Assembly (NCBI GenBank): GCA_030727085.1
Contig: JANRCF010000031.1
Coordinates: 1 to 16,499 of the forward strand
From: Alphaproteobacteria bacterium
GTDB lineage: Bacteria; Pseudomonadota; Alphaproteobacteria; Paracaedibacterales; CAIOTO01
DNA: 16,499 nucleotides
Reading direction: 5' to 3'
The translations under genes were made by a program, and so were the position numbers. Numbering within the stretch: the stretch's first letter is position 1; every line of letters starts with the position of its first letter. The notes beneath the pieces are model-generated. The model saw only the letters and a program-made list of their open reading frames with translations. It was not told the origin of the DNA and ran no database searches. This document shows positions 7,053 to 14,358 of this stretch, in pieces.

Positions 7053-8722
7053 ATGGTATTCTCCGTTAGTGTTAAGGTTGAATTTGGAAATATTCTTAGA
7101 AAATTATTTAAGAATGGATCTTCTCGCGCTTGACTCAGACGCATTGTTAATGCTTCCTTTTGAGAGTCCGCAATTGAACGGCCAGAAATATCTGATGTAA
7201 CGTTGATTATCCAGTCGATTTCTGTGTGTATTTTGAGAGCTGCTCTCAGTTGTGCAGGTAATTGACCTAGCCGAGCCATATCCATGTTCATATTGATTTC
7301 ACCAATACGATAATTTGTGACGCGCACGTCATGAGTGAGATGCGCAGCAAGAAGTAGCTCACGCTTTTCATGAAAGAAATTGACAAGTGCCTCAAATGAT
7401 TGCGGAAGATCAATGATGTTTTTTTGATTTACCTCAAGCACAACTGTTTTGGATTGATTCGCCGTAGCTGCAACTGGAGAGGAAGCTATGGGCGTTGAGG
7501 GAGGAGAAGAGGAGGGAATGCTGCCAGATGAATTTGGAGCACCACCATGGTTTCCGCCTGATGTCATTGTCTCTATAATTTTGTCAATAGATGGAAGGGT
7601 GCTTAAGTGACAAAAGCGCACAAATACCATTTGACATGCTTGCTTTTGAAGTGGGTTTTTTTGAATCTCTTCATAGCCTTTTGATAAGACTTGCCATGCA
7701 CGAGCGAGTGAAGAAATACCTAGGTTTTCTAGCAGTTCCGTGCCGCGATTAAGTTCTTCCTGCGGCCAAGTTGGATCATTTTTCATTTTTGGTAGGGTTT
7801 TAAGGCAGGTAAGCCAGTAGATGGTTTCAAGTACTTCTTGCATCAGTAAAAGCGGATCAGCACCGTCATGAAATAGCGTGTCGGTTAGCGTAAGCAAATC
7901 ATCTGTTTTGCCTTCAAAGAGATGTTTTAATACTGTAAATAAATGACCGCGATCGGTTGCGCCTAACATCTGGCGTACAAGATCTTCGGTGACTCCCTCA
8001 CTATTATTTGACAGTGATAAGGCAATAGCTTGATCAAGCAATGAAAGTGCGTCGCGCATTGATCCGTCGCCCGCGCGTGCAATATGGCCAAGTGCTTCGT
8101 TGGAGGCTGTGATGCCTTCTTGTCGGCATAAATCAGCAATATATGTTAATACTGTTGCAGGTTCAATCCGCTTAAGGTCAAAACGCATGCACCGCGATAA
8201 AATTGTATCTGGAATTTTACGAATTTCAGTTGTTGCAAAAATAAATTTGACGTGGGCAGGTGGCTCTTCAAGTGTTTTAAGTAGCGCATTAAAAGCACTT
8301 TTAGACAGCATGTGAACTTCGTCGATGATGAATATTTTAAAGCGGCCTTTGACAGCTTTGTAACGTGCGGATTCAACGATTTCTCGGACATCATCAACCC
8401 CTGTTCTGCTGGCTGCGTCCATTTCGATAACGTCAAGGTGACGGTCGTCAGCGATGTCTTTACATGAAGCACATACGCCACATGGATTTGGGGTGATTGG
8501 TCCGTTGCCGTCTTCGCCAATGCAGTTGAGTGCGCGTGCGATAATACGGGCTGTTGTTGTTTTTCCGACGCCTCGGATACCATGGAGCAAAATTGCATGC
8601 GGAAGATGGTTTTGTTGGATAGCTTCGGTAAGGGTTGATTGAAGGAGGTCTTGCCCAACTAAGTCGGCAAGGCGCGTAGGGCGATAACGTCTGGCTAGTA
8701 CTGTGTACGCTTTTTGAGTCAT
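7040..8722 (-). CDS. dnaX: DNA polymerase III subunit tau/gamma (clamp loader)
   Basis: The 560-residue protein has the clamp-loader AAA+ domains I-III (about 1-375) and a C-terminal tau-type region. Visible motifs are Walker A GIRGVGKTT (48-56), four zinc-binding cysteines (67, 81, 84, 87), Walker B FIIDEVH (131-137) and the SRC sensor motif (176-178). It loads the beta clamp and links the polymerase core to DnaB. The Ser/Pro/Ala/Gly-rich stretch at about 385-425 is the usual linker to the tau region. A run of seven A followed by C at codons 354-356 resembles a slippery site (see findings). The ATG lacks a strong Shine-Dalgarno, and a small dyad ATGGTC/GACCAT lies about 20 bases upstream. 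It follows the SRP RNA gene on the same strand. Confidence 0.95.
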   Translation of the reverse strand: MTQKAYTVLARRYRPTRLADLVGQDLLQSTLTEAIQQNHLPHAILLHGIRGVGKTTTARIIARALNCIGEDGNGPITPNPCGVCASCKDIADDRHLDVIEMDAASRTGVDDVREIVESARYKAVKGRFKIFIIDEVHMLSKSAFNALLKTLEEPPAHVKFIFATTEIRKIPDTILSRCMRFDLKRIEPATVLTYIADLCRQEGITASNEALGHIARAGDGSMRDALSLLDQAIALSLSNNSEGVTEDLVRQMLGATDRGHLFTVLKHLFEGKTDDLLTLTDTLFHDGADPLLLMQEVLETIYWLTCLKTLPKMKNDPTWPQEELNRGTELLENLGISSLARAWQVLSKGYEEIQKNPLQKQACQMVFVRFCHLSTLPSIDKIIETMTSGGNHGGAPNSSGSIPSSSPPSTPIASSPVAATANQSKTVVLEVNQKNIIDLPQSFEALVNFFHEKRELLLAAHLTHDVRVTNYRIGEINMNMDMARLGQLPAQLRAALKIHTEIDWIINVTSDISGRSIADSQKEALTMRLSQAREDPFLNNFLRIFPNSTLTLTENTICAE

Positions 8723-8897
8723 TCGATTACCAATTCATAAATGGTCGATTAATGCGTTGACCATCGGATTCTGCGGTGCACATGTACGAGTATACACTCC
8801 GTTCCTTAAACCTTAGTCGCCTATTACTCGGCCATTTCTGAAACAAATACTGTCTTATGGGCAGAGTAATTTTATGATCATTCAATCTAAATTTCAG

Positions 8898-8996
8898 TGG
8901 AAGATCACGCACATAACCCACGCTTGCTTGCTTCGGCTGCTTTCTTCCGAACCTGACCGGATTCACAAATAGACATGTCTATCTGCAGATCTTCCA
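8898..8996 (-). ncRNA. ffs: Signal recognition particle RNA (4.5S, small bacterial type)
   Basis: On the minus strand the hallmark domain IV is present: GGTCAGG, a GGAA tetraloop in TTCGGAAGAA, then AGCAGCC (8935-8958). Outer arms TGGAAGATC (8988-8996) and GATCTTCCA (8898-8906) pair perfectly over 9 bp, closing a hairpin RNA of about 99 nt, normal for the small SRP RNA. The helix beside the tetraloop is UUC/GAA instead of the common UCC/GGA, a pairing-preserving change. The RNA binds Ffh and targets nascent membrane proteins to FtsY. A gene just upstream of dnaX is the standard location. Exact ends are inferred from the pairing. Confidence 0.93.
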
Positions 8997-9001
8997 ATGG
9001 T

Positions 9002-9007
9002 ACTATA
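9002..9007 (-). promoter_or_regulatory. ffs: -10 element of the SRP RNA promoter
   Basis: TATAGT on the minus strand ends 5 bases before the predicted 5' end of the SRP RNA (8996), the right spacing for a -10 box. No convincing -35 hexamer sits 16-18 bases further upstream; that stretch contains the short CGCT/AGCG dyad just after the Trm112-like gene. Confidence 0.5.
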
Positions 9008-9081
9008 ACAAACCCAATGGAGAGGCGCTATAAAAAAGCGTGAACTAATTTGATATGGTTTGTTGCTATGAAATAGAGTAT

Positions 9082-9291
9082 CTAATGCTTAGCGTGAGTA
9101 TTTTCTTCTTTATTAATCACACGTGCTTCTGTGACCAACATAATAGGGATTCCATTACGAATAGGGTAGGCAAGACCGGCAACGTCACTAATAAGTTCTT
9201 CCGCTTTTTCATCATAAATAAGGCGTGTGCGCGTAACTGGGCACACAAGGATTGAAAGTAATGCTGGATCAGTGGGCATGATATAACTCAA
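9082..9291 (-). CDS. Trm112-like UPF0434 protein
   Basis: This small protein (69 residues from TTG at 9291, or 65 from ATG at 9279) matches the UPF0434/Trm112p-like family: LLSILVCPVT near the start, then ELISDVAGLAYPIRNGIPIMLVTEAR, whose GLAYPIRxGIPIML block is the family hallmark. As in many alphaproteobacterial members, only one cysteine of the CPxC pair remains (CPVT), so zinc binding is doubtful. In eukaryotes and archaea, Trm112 activates methyltransferases; the bacterial role is less clear. The start is uncertain: neither codon has a strong Shine-Dalgarno. It is divergent from folK, with a shared upstream region of about 63 bases. Confidence 0.88.
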   Translation of the reverse strand: MSYIMPTDPALLSILVCPVTRTRLIYDEKAEELISDVAGLAYPIRNGIPIMLVTEARVINKEENTHAKH

Positions 9292-9354
9292 TTATTATTC
9301 CATATGGCCCCATTCTAGGGTAGATTGTGGACAACAACAAGCAGGAATAGTTTT

Positions 9355-9807
9355 ATGGTAACTGTGATTTTTTCACTCGGTAGTAATGTTGGTAATCGTG
9401 AACATCACCTTGAGCAAGCGCGCGCTGGTTTGCAAGACTTTTTGATAGATTTTAAGGCATCACGTGTGATTGAAACGGCGCCTCAATATGTAATGGATCA
9501 GCCAGCATTTTTAAATCAAGTGGTTATGGGGAATACGAATATTGCTCCGGTTGAGATTGTTGTATTGACTAAAGCGTTGCAGCAGAAAATTGGACGCACA
9601 AAGACTTTTCAAAATGGCCCCCGCGAAATTGATATCGACATGCTGTATTATGATGACCTGGTTATTGACATGGATGATCTTGTTGTCCCTCATCCACGTC
9701 TTGCAGAGCGTTTATTTGTGTTAGAACCTTTGTGCGAGTTAGCACCTGATTGGGTGTGTCCTATTACGCATAAAAGTGTCCAGGTGATGTTGGATGAGTT
9801 TGTGTAA
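9355..9807 (+). CDS. folK: FolK, 6-hydroxymethyl-7,8-dihydropterin pyrophosphokinase
   Basis: The 150-residue protein transfers pyrophosphate from ATP to hydroxymethyl-dihydropterin in folate synthesis. Family motifs are FSLGSNVGNR (6-15), ETAPQYVMDQPAFLNQVV (40-57), GPREIDIDMLYYDD (88-101, with Asp93 and Asp95 as expected Mg ligands) and VPHPRLAERLFVLEPL (111-126). The ATG at 9355 is preferred over an upstream in-frame TTG at 9325 because AGGA lies 8 bases before it and the family normally starts just before the LGSN motif. The last 27 codons recur about 2.4 kb downstream (12186-12266). Confidence 0.95.
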   Translation: MVTVIFSLGSNVGNREHHLEQARAGLQDFLIDFKASRVIETAPQYVMDQPAFLNQVVMGNTNIAPVEIVVLTKALQQKIGRTKTFQNGPREIDIDMLYYDDLVIDMDDLVVPHPRLAERLFVLEPLCELAPDWVCPITHKSVQVMLDEFV

Positions 9808-9826
9808 TGTAAAAAATAGCTCTCTC

Positions 9827-9851
9827 TCTCTTAAAAGGAGATTAGTTTTTT
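9827..9851 (+). terminator. Weak intrinsic terminator after folK
   Basis: TCTCTT (9827-9832) pairs with AGGAGA (9836-9841, one G-U pair) around an AAA loop and is followed closely by GTTTTTTG. The stem is short, so strength is doubtful. It sits 20 bases past the folK stop, in a short CT-repeat. Confidence 0.45.
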
Positions 9852-9918
9852 GCCTCTTATACTTTTTTTCAGATTTAATTATGTTGACTATTAAAATATT
9901 GTACGTTAATAAATAAAA

Positions 9919-9924
9919 TATAAT
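9919..9924 (+). promoter_or_regulatory. -10-like box upstream of the repeat-protein gene
   Basis: A perfect TATAAT lies 28 bases before the ATG at 9952. The nearest -35-like hexamer, TTGTAC, is only 14 bases upstream, which is short, and the region is extremely AT-rich, so this is a weak prediction. Confidence 0.35.
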
Positions 9925-9951
9925 GTATCTGTATTTATAAAGAATGTATTT

Positions 9952-12054
9952 ATGAAAAATTTTATTAAGTGTGCGCTGTTGCTTTGTTTGAATGATGGAA
10001 TTTGTTTTTCTGGATCGAATGTTCAGGGTTTTCATGGTCATTTTGGTTTCAGCGACAGCCACGAAAGTATTAATTCAGCCCTTATGTTGGTGCAAAATGA
10101 AAAGGCAGACGTTCACGCAAGGGCCGATATTGCTGTCCATATTTTATGCGATCCTGCATTGACTGCACACCACGAAACCATTGCTACTTTGGCGGTTGCG
10201 TTAATGCAAAATAAACAGGTAGATATTAATACAATGGTAGATATCACTTGCACCATTTTATGCAGTTATTCATTGACTGCGCACCACAAAACCGTTGCCC
10301 TGCTGGCTGTTACGTTGGTGCAAAATGAACAAATAAATGATGAGACAAGAGTCAAATTGGCTATTGCATTAGTGAAAAATGAACAGCTATATGTTGAAGA
10401 AAGAGTTGATGCACGAGGCAATTTTCAAACAATTTATAGAATCCATCCTGCATGGGATGTCCACCACTTACCCATTGTTCCTTTGGCGGTTACGTTGGTG
10501 CAAAATGAAAAAATAAACGTTGGTATAAGAGCCGACATTACTGCGAATATTTTATACAAGCTACCTTTCAATGTGCATCACAAAACCATTGTCCCGTTGG
10601 CGGTTGGGTTTGTGCAAAATGAACAGGTAGGCGTTAATACAAGAGCCAATCTTGCTGACGACCTTTTAATTTCAGGCATTTCATTGTTTGATGTGCCCCG
10701 CGAAACCATTGCCGACTTGGCGGTTGGGTTTGTGCAAAATGAACAGATAAGCGTTAATACAAGAGCCTGTCTTGTTGGTAAGCTTTTAAATACTTCCCCA
10801 ATCGATGTAGGCCACTTAACCATTCTTCCTTTGGCGGTTGCGTTGGTGCAAAATGAACGGGTGGACGTTAATACAAGAGCCAAACTTGCTATGAATTTTA
10901 TAGTCAATCGTGAGTTGCGCGAACACCATGAAGCCCTTGTCTCCTTCGCGGTTAAGTTGGCGCAAAATGAACGGGTTGACGTTAATACAAGAGCCAGTCT
11001 TGCTGGCAATATTTTAGCGCGCTTTGTATTAAATGTGGACATCGGAACCATTGCCCGGTTGGCGGTTGAGTTGGTGGGAAATGATGAGGTAGACTCTAAT
11101 GGAAGACTCCGTCTTGCTGAAAATATTTTAGCCAAACCTAATCTGCACGAACACCATGGAGGCATTGCCCTATTGCTGGTGGAGTTGGTGCAAGATGAGC
11201 TGGGAGACGTTAATACAAGAGCCCGTCTTGCTTTTCTGTTGGTGCGAGATCCAGATGTAAACATTAACACAAGAGCCAATTTTGCTCTGGCTATTTTAGA
11301 CTGTCCCGAATTGGCTGCACACCCAGACCACGAAACCATTGCCCCAGTGGCGGTTGCGTTGGCGCAAGATGCACAGGTAGACGTTAATACAAGAGCCCGT
11401 ATTGCTGCCAAGATTTTAAACAATAGCACTTTCAATGTGCATTTCGGAGTCATTGCCCCGTTGGCGGTTACGTTTGTGCAAAATGAACAGGTACATGTTG
11501 ATACAAGAGCCGATATTGCTGGCGTTATTTTAGACCTTCCCGCATTGACTGAGTACCATCCAAGAGCAAGAGCAGTATTGGAGTCACTCCAAGGACAAGA
11601 AGATGAAGATGATTCAGAAGATGAAGATTCGGGACAAATCCAAAATCCTGAAAACACAGACCAACAAAGATATACGTCAGTTGATCCTGAAGTTGAAATA
11701 TCGTCAACAAATCAACATTTAGCACCGCCTGTATTGCCTTTGGAAGAATTTATGCGAGCATTATTTAGCTCTGCGGATGCAGATTTGTATATTGCCAATG
11801 GGCACGCGTGGACAATTGCGAATAGTGGAGCATTTGGTGCCTTTATGCAGGGTGGGGGATCTCGTTGGAGCAACGATCCACTCCACCCAAATAATATTGA
11901 CGTAGATGCTGAAGGTTCAATCACTGTCACGTATAGGATCAGGAAGCAGAATAATGAAACATTTGACCTAATATTGACAAGAAAACCTGCGCAAGCAACA
12001 GCAGAAACGCAAGCAGAGACAGAAGAGATTCCCGGAAAAAGACAGAAGCGTTAG
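9952..12054 (+). CDS. Large helical-repeat protein (about twelve 38-residue HEAT/LRV-like repeats)
   Basis: I do not recognise this 700-residue protein as a named family member. After a hydrophobic N-terminus (about 1-22, a possible but imperfect signal peptide) come about twelve units between residues 37 and 535. The consensus has a helix of the type TIAPLAVALVQNEQ, then VDVNTRARLAANIL and a short His-containing turn (NVHH). This predicts an alpha-alpha superhelix like HEAT or leucine-rich-variant repeats, usually a protein-binding scaffold. Units 3 and 10 are about 20 residues longer. An acidic linker (about 550-565, EDEDDSEDED) leads to a non-repeat C-terminal domain (about 590-680) with a GHAWTIANSGAFGAFMQGGG segment, then a charged tail. 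The Shine-Dalgarno is weak. The gene lies between folK and a copy of the folK tail, suggesting acquisition. A role in host interaction is speculation. Confidence 0.8.
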   Translation: MKNFIKCALLLCLNDGICFSGSNVQGFHGHFGFSDSHESINSALMLVQNEKADVHARADIAVHILCDPALTAHHETIATLAVALMQNKQVDINTMVDITCTILCSYSLTAHHKTVALLAVTLVQNEQINDETRVKLAIALVKNEQLYVEERVDARGNFQTIYRIHPAWDVHHLPIVPLAVTLVQNEKINVGIRADITANILYKLPFNVHHKTIVPLAVGFVQNEQVGVNTRANLADDLLISGISLFDVPRETIADLAVGFVQNEQISVNTRACLVGKLLNTSPIDVGHLTILPLAVALVQNERVDVNTRAKLAMNFIVNRELREHHEALVSFAVKLAQNERVDVNTRASLAGNILARFVLNVDIGTIARLAVELVGNDEVDSNGRLRLAENILAKPNLHEHHGGIALLLVELVQDELGDVNTRARLAFLLVRDPDVNINTRANFALAILDCPELAAHPDHETIAPVAVALAQDAQVDVNTRARIAAKILNNSTFNVHFGVIAPLAVTFVQNEQVHVDTRADIAGVILDLPALTEYHPRARAVLESLQGQEDEDDSEDEDSGQIQNPENTDQQRYTSVDPEVEISSTNQHLAPPVLPLEEFMRALFSSADADLYIANGHAWTIANSGAFGAFMQGGGSRWSNDPLHPNNIDVDAEGSITVTYRIRKQNNETFDLILTRKPAQATAETQAETEEIPGKRQKR
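10060..11556 (+). repeat. Array of about twelve ~114-bp coding repeats
   Basis: Repeats are visible in the DNA as well as the protein: the 15-mer GTTAATACAAGAGCC recurs exactly at least six times (near 10634, 10752, 10867, 10981, 11208 and 11384), and GCGGTT and CAAAATGAACAG blocks recur at matching offsets. Units are 38 codons, apart from two extended ones. Identity at the DNA level points to fairly recent duplication or gene conversion between units. Confidence 0.85.
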
Positions 12055-12185
12055 ATCAATTTGTTGATGCACAAAAACACGGTTTATTCGGTAGTTATAA
12101 TGTTAGCGATGGATATTGTTGTAGTCTAATTTCCATCTTGCACAATTTCATAAATCACGACAGAGAAGACATGTTTCTTGTCTGG

Positions 12186-12266
12186 CCTTTGTGTGAATTG
12201 ATACCTAGCTGGGTGTGTCCTATTACGCATAAAAGTGTCCAGATGATGTTGGATGAGTTGGTGTAA
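12186..12266 (+). pseudogene. Duplicated 3' end of folK (fragment)
   Basis: These 81 bases align without gaps to the last 81 bases of folK (9727-9807), with 10 differences by my count, including the stop codon. Reading in the same frame gives PLCELIPSWVCPITHK..., versus PLCELAPDWVCPITHK... in folK; only five of 26 residues differ. The catalytic part is missing, so it cannot be a working enzyme. The frame is open upstream to 11967 without an obvious start. An ATG at 12171 would give a 31-codon peptide. Most likely it is a remnant of a folK duplication or recombination that brought in the repeat-protein gene. Confidence 0.85.
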
Positions 12267-12476
12267 AGGAAAATCGTATAAACACTTAGGCTGCCAAGCC
12301 TGAAAGGGATGAAGAAGGCTGATATAAATTCAGCAAGAATTTTCAGAGTTACTTTAAAAGAGGACATGACATTTTTGACAACTAGGTCCAATATCACATC
12401 CTCATGTTATTAATAAGCGTTTGCTTTTTATATCAATATCTAAAACAATGTTTTGTAAAATAAAAAGTATGTGACC
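12267..12476. other. Gene-free stretch after the folK fragment
   Basis: No coding frame is supported here. Two small stem-loops are visible: AGGCT-AGCCT (near 12288-12301) and GCTGA-TCAGC (near 12317-12333). Neither has a T-run. The rest is AT-rich and lies between convergent genes. Confidence 0.5.
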
Positions 12477-13034
12477 CTATTTTACAAGGTGTCCTGCATC
12501 TTTATTTGCACTGAATCTGGAAAAAATGGCTTCTTCTATTTCTTTATCCAAAGCATCAATAAGCTGCGTAATAAGCGCATGCATTATAATCTTCTTTTCG
12601 CTATCAGACATGTTTGAAGGCGCATATTTGTGAGTTGCAACTTTTGCTTCAACATAGGATAAAAGCGCACTGTTTTTATCGAGGAAATTTATCATAACGC
12701 TAAGCTTGCCATCAAGTGCTTCTCCATTTCCTGCGTCAGGAACTTTAGTTATGGATGCTTCTCGTACGGTGATTTGTGCTACTCCCTCTTGGTTAACAGG
12801 AAGTAATCTAACCTTAGCCCACTTTTCAATTCCTTGTACTAATGTTTTCGAAAACAATTGGTCTGATTCTGGCGTTTTAGAATAAACATTGAAGTCTTGA
12901 ACCACAGTAATGGAATTTGCATTAATTGGTATCTGTGATTTTTTCTCATACTTTGAGTCAATGTCCGTTACCCTGTTGCAAGCGGTTGCTAGCAGGCTTA
13001 ACGCTAATATTATTAAACATGATTGTTTTTTCAT
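12477..13034 (-). CDS. Putative lipoprotein, conserved-hypothetical type
   Basis: The 185-residue protein starts with a lysine-led hydrophobic signal (2-18) ending in a lipobox-like LLATAC, predicting lipidation at Cys19. The mature part has an alternating beta-like region (IPINANSITVVQDFNVY), a segment with GIEKWAKVRLLPV, an AQITVREASITKVP strand, and a long charged C-terminal helix (about 150-172). From memory, the pattern of WA-x2-RL, then I-x-ASI/V, then a C-terminal helix with two Leu-Asp groups recalls an uncharacterised alphaproteobacterial lipoprotein family; this is a weak inference. An AAAGGA Shine-Dalgarno lies about 9 bases before the ATG. It converges with the repeat-protein region and is 322 bases from petC. 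Confidence 0.75.
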   Translation of the reverse strand: MKKQSCLIILALSLLATACNRVTDIDSKYEKKSQIPINANSITVVQDFNVYSKTPESDQLFSKTLVQGIEKWAKVRLLPVNQEGVAQITVREASITKVPDAGNGEALDGKLSVMINFLDKNSALLSYVEAKVATHKYAPSNMSDSEKKIIMHALITQLIDALDKEIEEAIFSRFSANKDAGHLVK

Positions 13035-13356
13035 TATTTAATTCCTTTGTTCTATTTTTATATTAATATTTATTTTTATAAAAATGTTTGTAAATGAACT
13101 ATGGGCGCTATGAATGTTTTTGTCAACGACGATGAATGAGCTTTCTCTTATTGGTGGAAAGATCTCAGATTTTTATTTAAACTATTTTTGCTGTATATAT
13201 TTTTCTATTAAAATGCACAATTTTGAAAAAAAATAGATTGATTCTTTGATTTTAGAAGATTGGAAAATTCTTTAGGGGATGTTCAGGAAGCAGCGTTAAT
13301 GCGAAAATGTACACACCCATCATAAACCAATCTTTTGCTCACGATGGGTATAGTTC
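13035..13356. other. 322-base intergenic region, AT-rich
   Basis: No gene is seen. Its left part (13035-13100) should hold the lipoprotein promoter, but it is so AT-rich that no specific hexamer pair is convincing. The right part contains the stem-loop at 13315-13349. The middle has A and T tracts but no repeat or RNA signature that I can support. Confidence 0.5.
13315..13349 (-). terminator. Stem-loop downstream of petC
   Basis: ACCCATC (13315-13321) and GATGGGT (13343-13349) form a perfect 7-bp stem with a 21-base loop, starting 8 bases past the petC stop. The following minus-strand sequence is not a clean T-run, so it may be a factor-assisted terminator or an mRNA-stabilising hairpin. Confidence 0.4.
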
Positions 13357-14139
13357 CTATTTTACCCCACGCCAAATGCGACGCATGGTTGCATAAAACA
13401 AACCGGTCATGAGAAGTAAATACAAAAATACTTTAACGCCTAGCTGTTTTCGCGCTTCCATTTCAGGTTCAGCTGCCCATGCTAAAAATGTAACAACATC
13501 TTTTGACATTTGATCAACGCTTGCAACGGTGCCATCACTGTATGTGACTTGTCCATCGCGAAGGGGTGGTGCCATTGAAATTTCGTGACCTGGGAAGTAG
13601 GCATTATAATAGCGTCCAGCATCAATGGTTTTACCTCCAGGTGGTTTTACGTATCCCGTTAATAAGGCGTGTATATAGTCAGCGCCGCCAACGCGTGCTT
13701 TCACAATTAATGATAAGTCAGGTGGTAACGATCCATTGTTTGCGGCACGTGCAGCATTATCATTAGGGAAGGGACCTGCCATCGCATCTTTAGGTAGTGC
13801 GGGACGTTCAAACATTTTTCCTTCAGTATTTGGACCGTCTTGAACCATGCGTTCTGCGGCGAGCGCTTTAATAGCAGCTTCTGAAAAGCCAAGAGCATTT
13901 AAATTACGGTAAGAAACACGCTTGATTCCATGACAAGCTGCACAAACTTCTTTATAAACTTGAAAGCCACGTTGCAATTGATCGCGTTTGAATACACCAA
14001 AAAGACTACTGAAAGTCCAATCAACTTTGGGTGATGCTGGTGCTTGATGTGCTTCGCCTGCGTGCGCATTAGAGACAAAAACCTGGCTGCTAAAACAGCA
14101 GGTTATTAAAAGCAATGAAAGAGTTATGCGAGTTGTCAT
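13357..14139 (-). CDS. petC: Cytochrome c1 of the bc1 complex
   Basis: The 260-residue protein is the membrane-anchored c-type heme subunit of ubiquinol-cytochrome c reductase, passing electrons from the Rieske protein to cytochrome c. It has a signal peptide ending near NAHAG (28), the heme-attachment motif CAACH (66-70), the family segments SLPPDLSLIVKAR (137-149) and GADYIHALLTGY (152-163), the likely Met heme ligand in ISMAPPL (Met189), and a C-terminal membrane anchor (about 236-252) with a basic cytoplasmic end. Length is normal. In alphaproteobacteria it is usually the last gene of petABC (fbcFBC), but the upstream neighbour here is an opposite-strand zinc-ribbon gene, so petA and petB must be elsewhere. 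No strong Shine-Dalgarno precedes the ATG. Confidence 0.95.
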   Translation of the reverse strand: MTTRITLSLLLITCCFSSQVFVSNAHAGEAHQAPASPKVDWTFSSLFGVFKRDQLQRGFQVYKEVCAACHGIKRVSYRNLNALGFSEAAIKALAAERMVQDGPNTEGKMFERPALPKDAMAGPFPNDNAARAANNGSLPPDLSLIVKARVGGADYIHALLTGYVKPPGGKTIDAGRYYNAYFPGHEISMAPPLRDGQVTYSDGTVASVDQMSKDVVTFLAWAAEPEMEARKQLGVKVFLYLLLMTGLFYATMRRIWRGVK

Positions 14140-14288
14140 AAAATAAATGGGTACGTGTGTTTGGTTGTATTTAAAAAAAGTTTAGCAAATTTATAAAATA
14201 AATGCTTTTGAAAAATAGAATTATTAACTGGAGTGATGATAGGCATCAGCAAAACAAGCGAATTTTTAGTGAATTTTTGCATTCATAG

Positions 14289-14318
14289 TTGCAATCACAG
14301 AAATACAAAGCATAAAGT
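14289..14318 (+). promoter_or_regulatory. Possible promoter of the zinc-ribbon gene
   Basis: TTGCAA (14289-14294) and TAAAGT (14313-14318) are 18 bases apart, each four of six to consensus, 41 bases upstream of the GTG start. It is a weak match in AT-rich DNA. Confidence 0.25.
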
Positions 14319-14339
14319 GTAATATGTCTGTCGAATTTT

Positions 14340-14356
14340 AGTAAAAGCTTTTTACT
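14340..14356 (+). promoter_or_regulatory. Hairpin immediately before the GTG start
   Basis: AGTAAAA (14340-14346) and TTTTACT (14350-14356) form a perfect 7-bp stem with a 3-base loop that ends 2 bases before the start codon, where a Shine-Dalgarno would normally be. No other ribosome-binding site is evident for this gene. Confidence 0.4.
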
Positions 14357-14358
14357 TT

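Noticed and set aside
8727..8966. 79-codon minus-strand frame upstream of dnaX
   Set aside because: Its first part is the SRP RNA read as codons, and the remainder has no protein-like pattern.
10578..11657. Long antisense frame (359 codons) opposite the repeat-protein gene
   Set aside because: It exists because the repeat unit happens to lack stops in that frame and the unit is copied many times. The translation is Ser/Thr/Cys/Ala-rich low complexity, while the plus-strand frame has a clear helical repeat pattern and a natural C-terminal domain.
13281..13294. GTTCAGGAAGCAGC, resembling the SRP RNA core
   Set aside because: The matching GGTCAGG arm, GGAA tetraloop context and closing stems are missing. 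The real SRP RNA is at 8898-8996.
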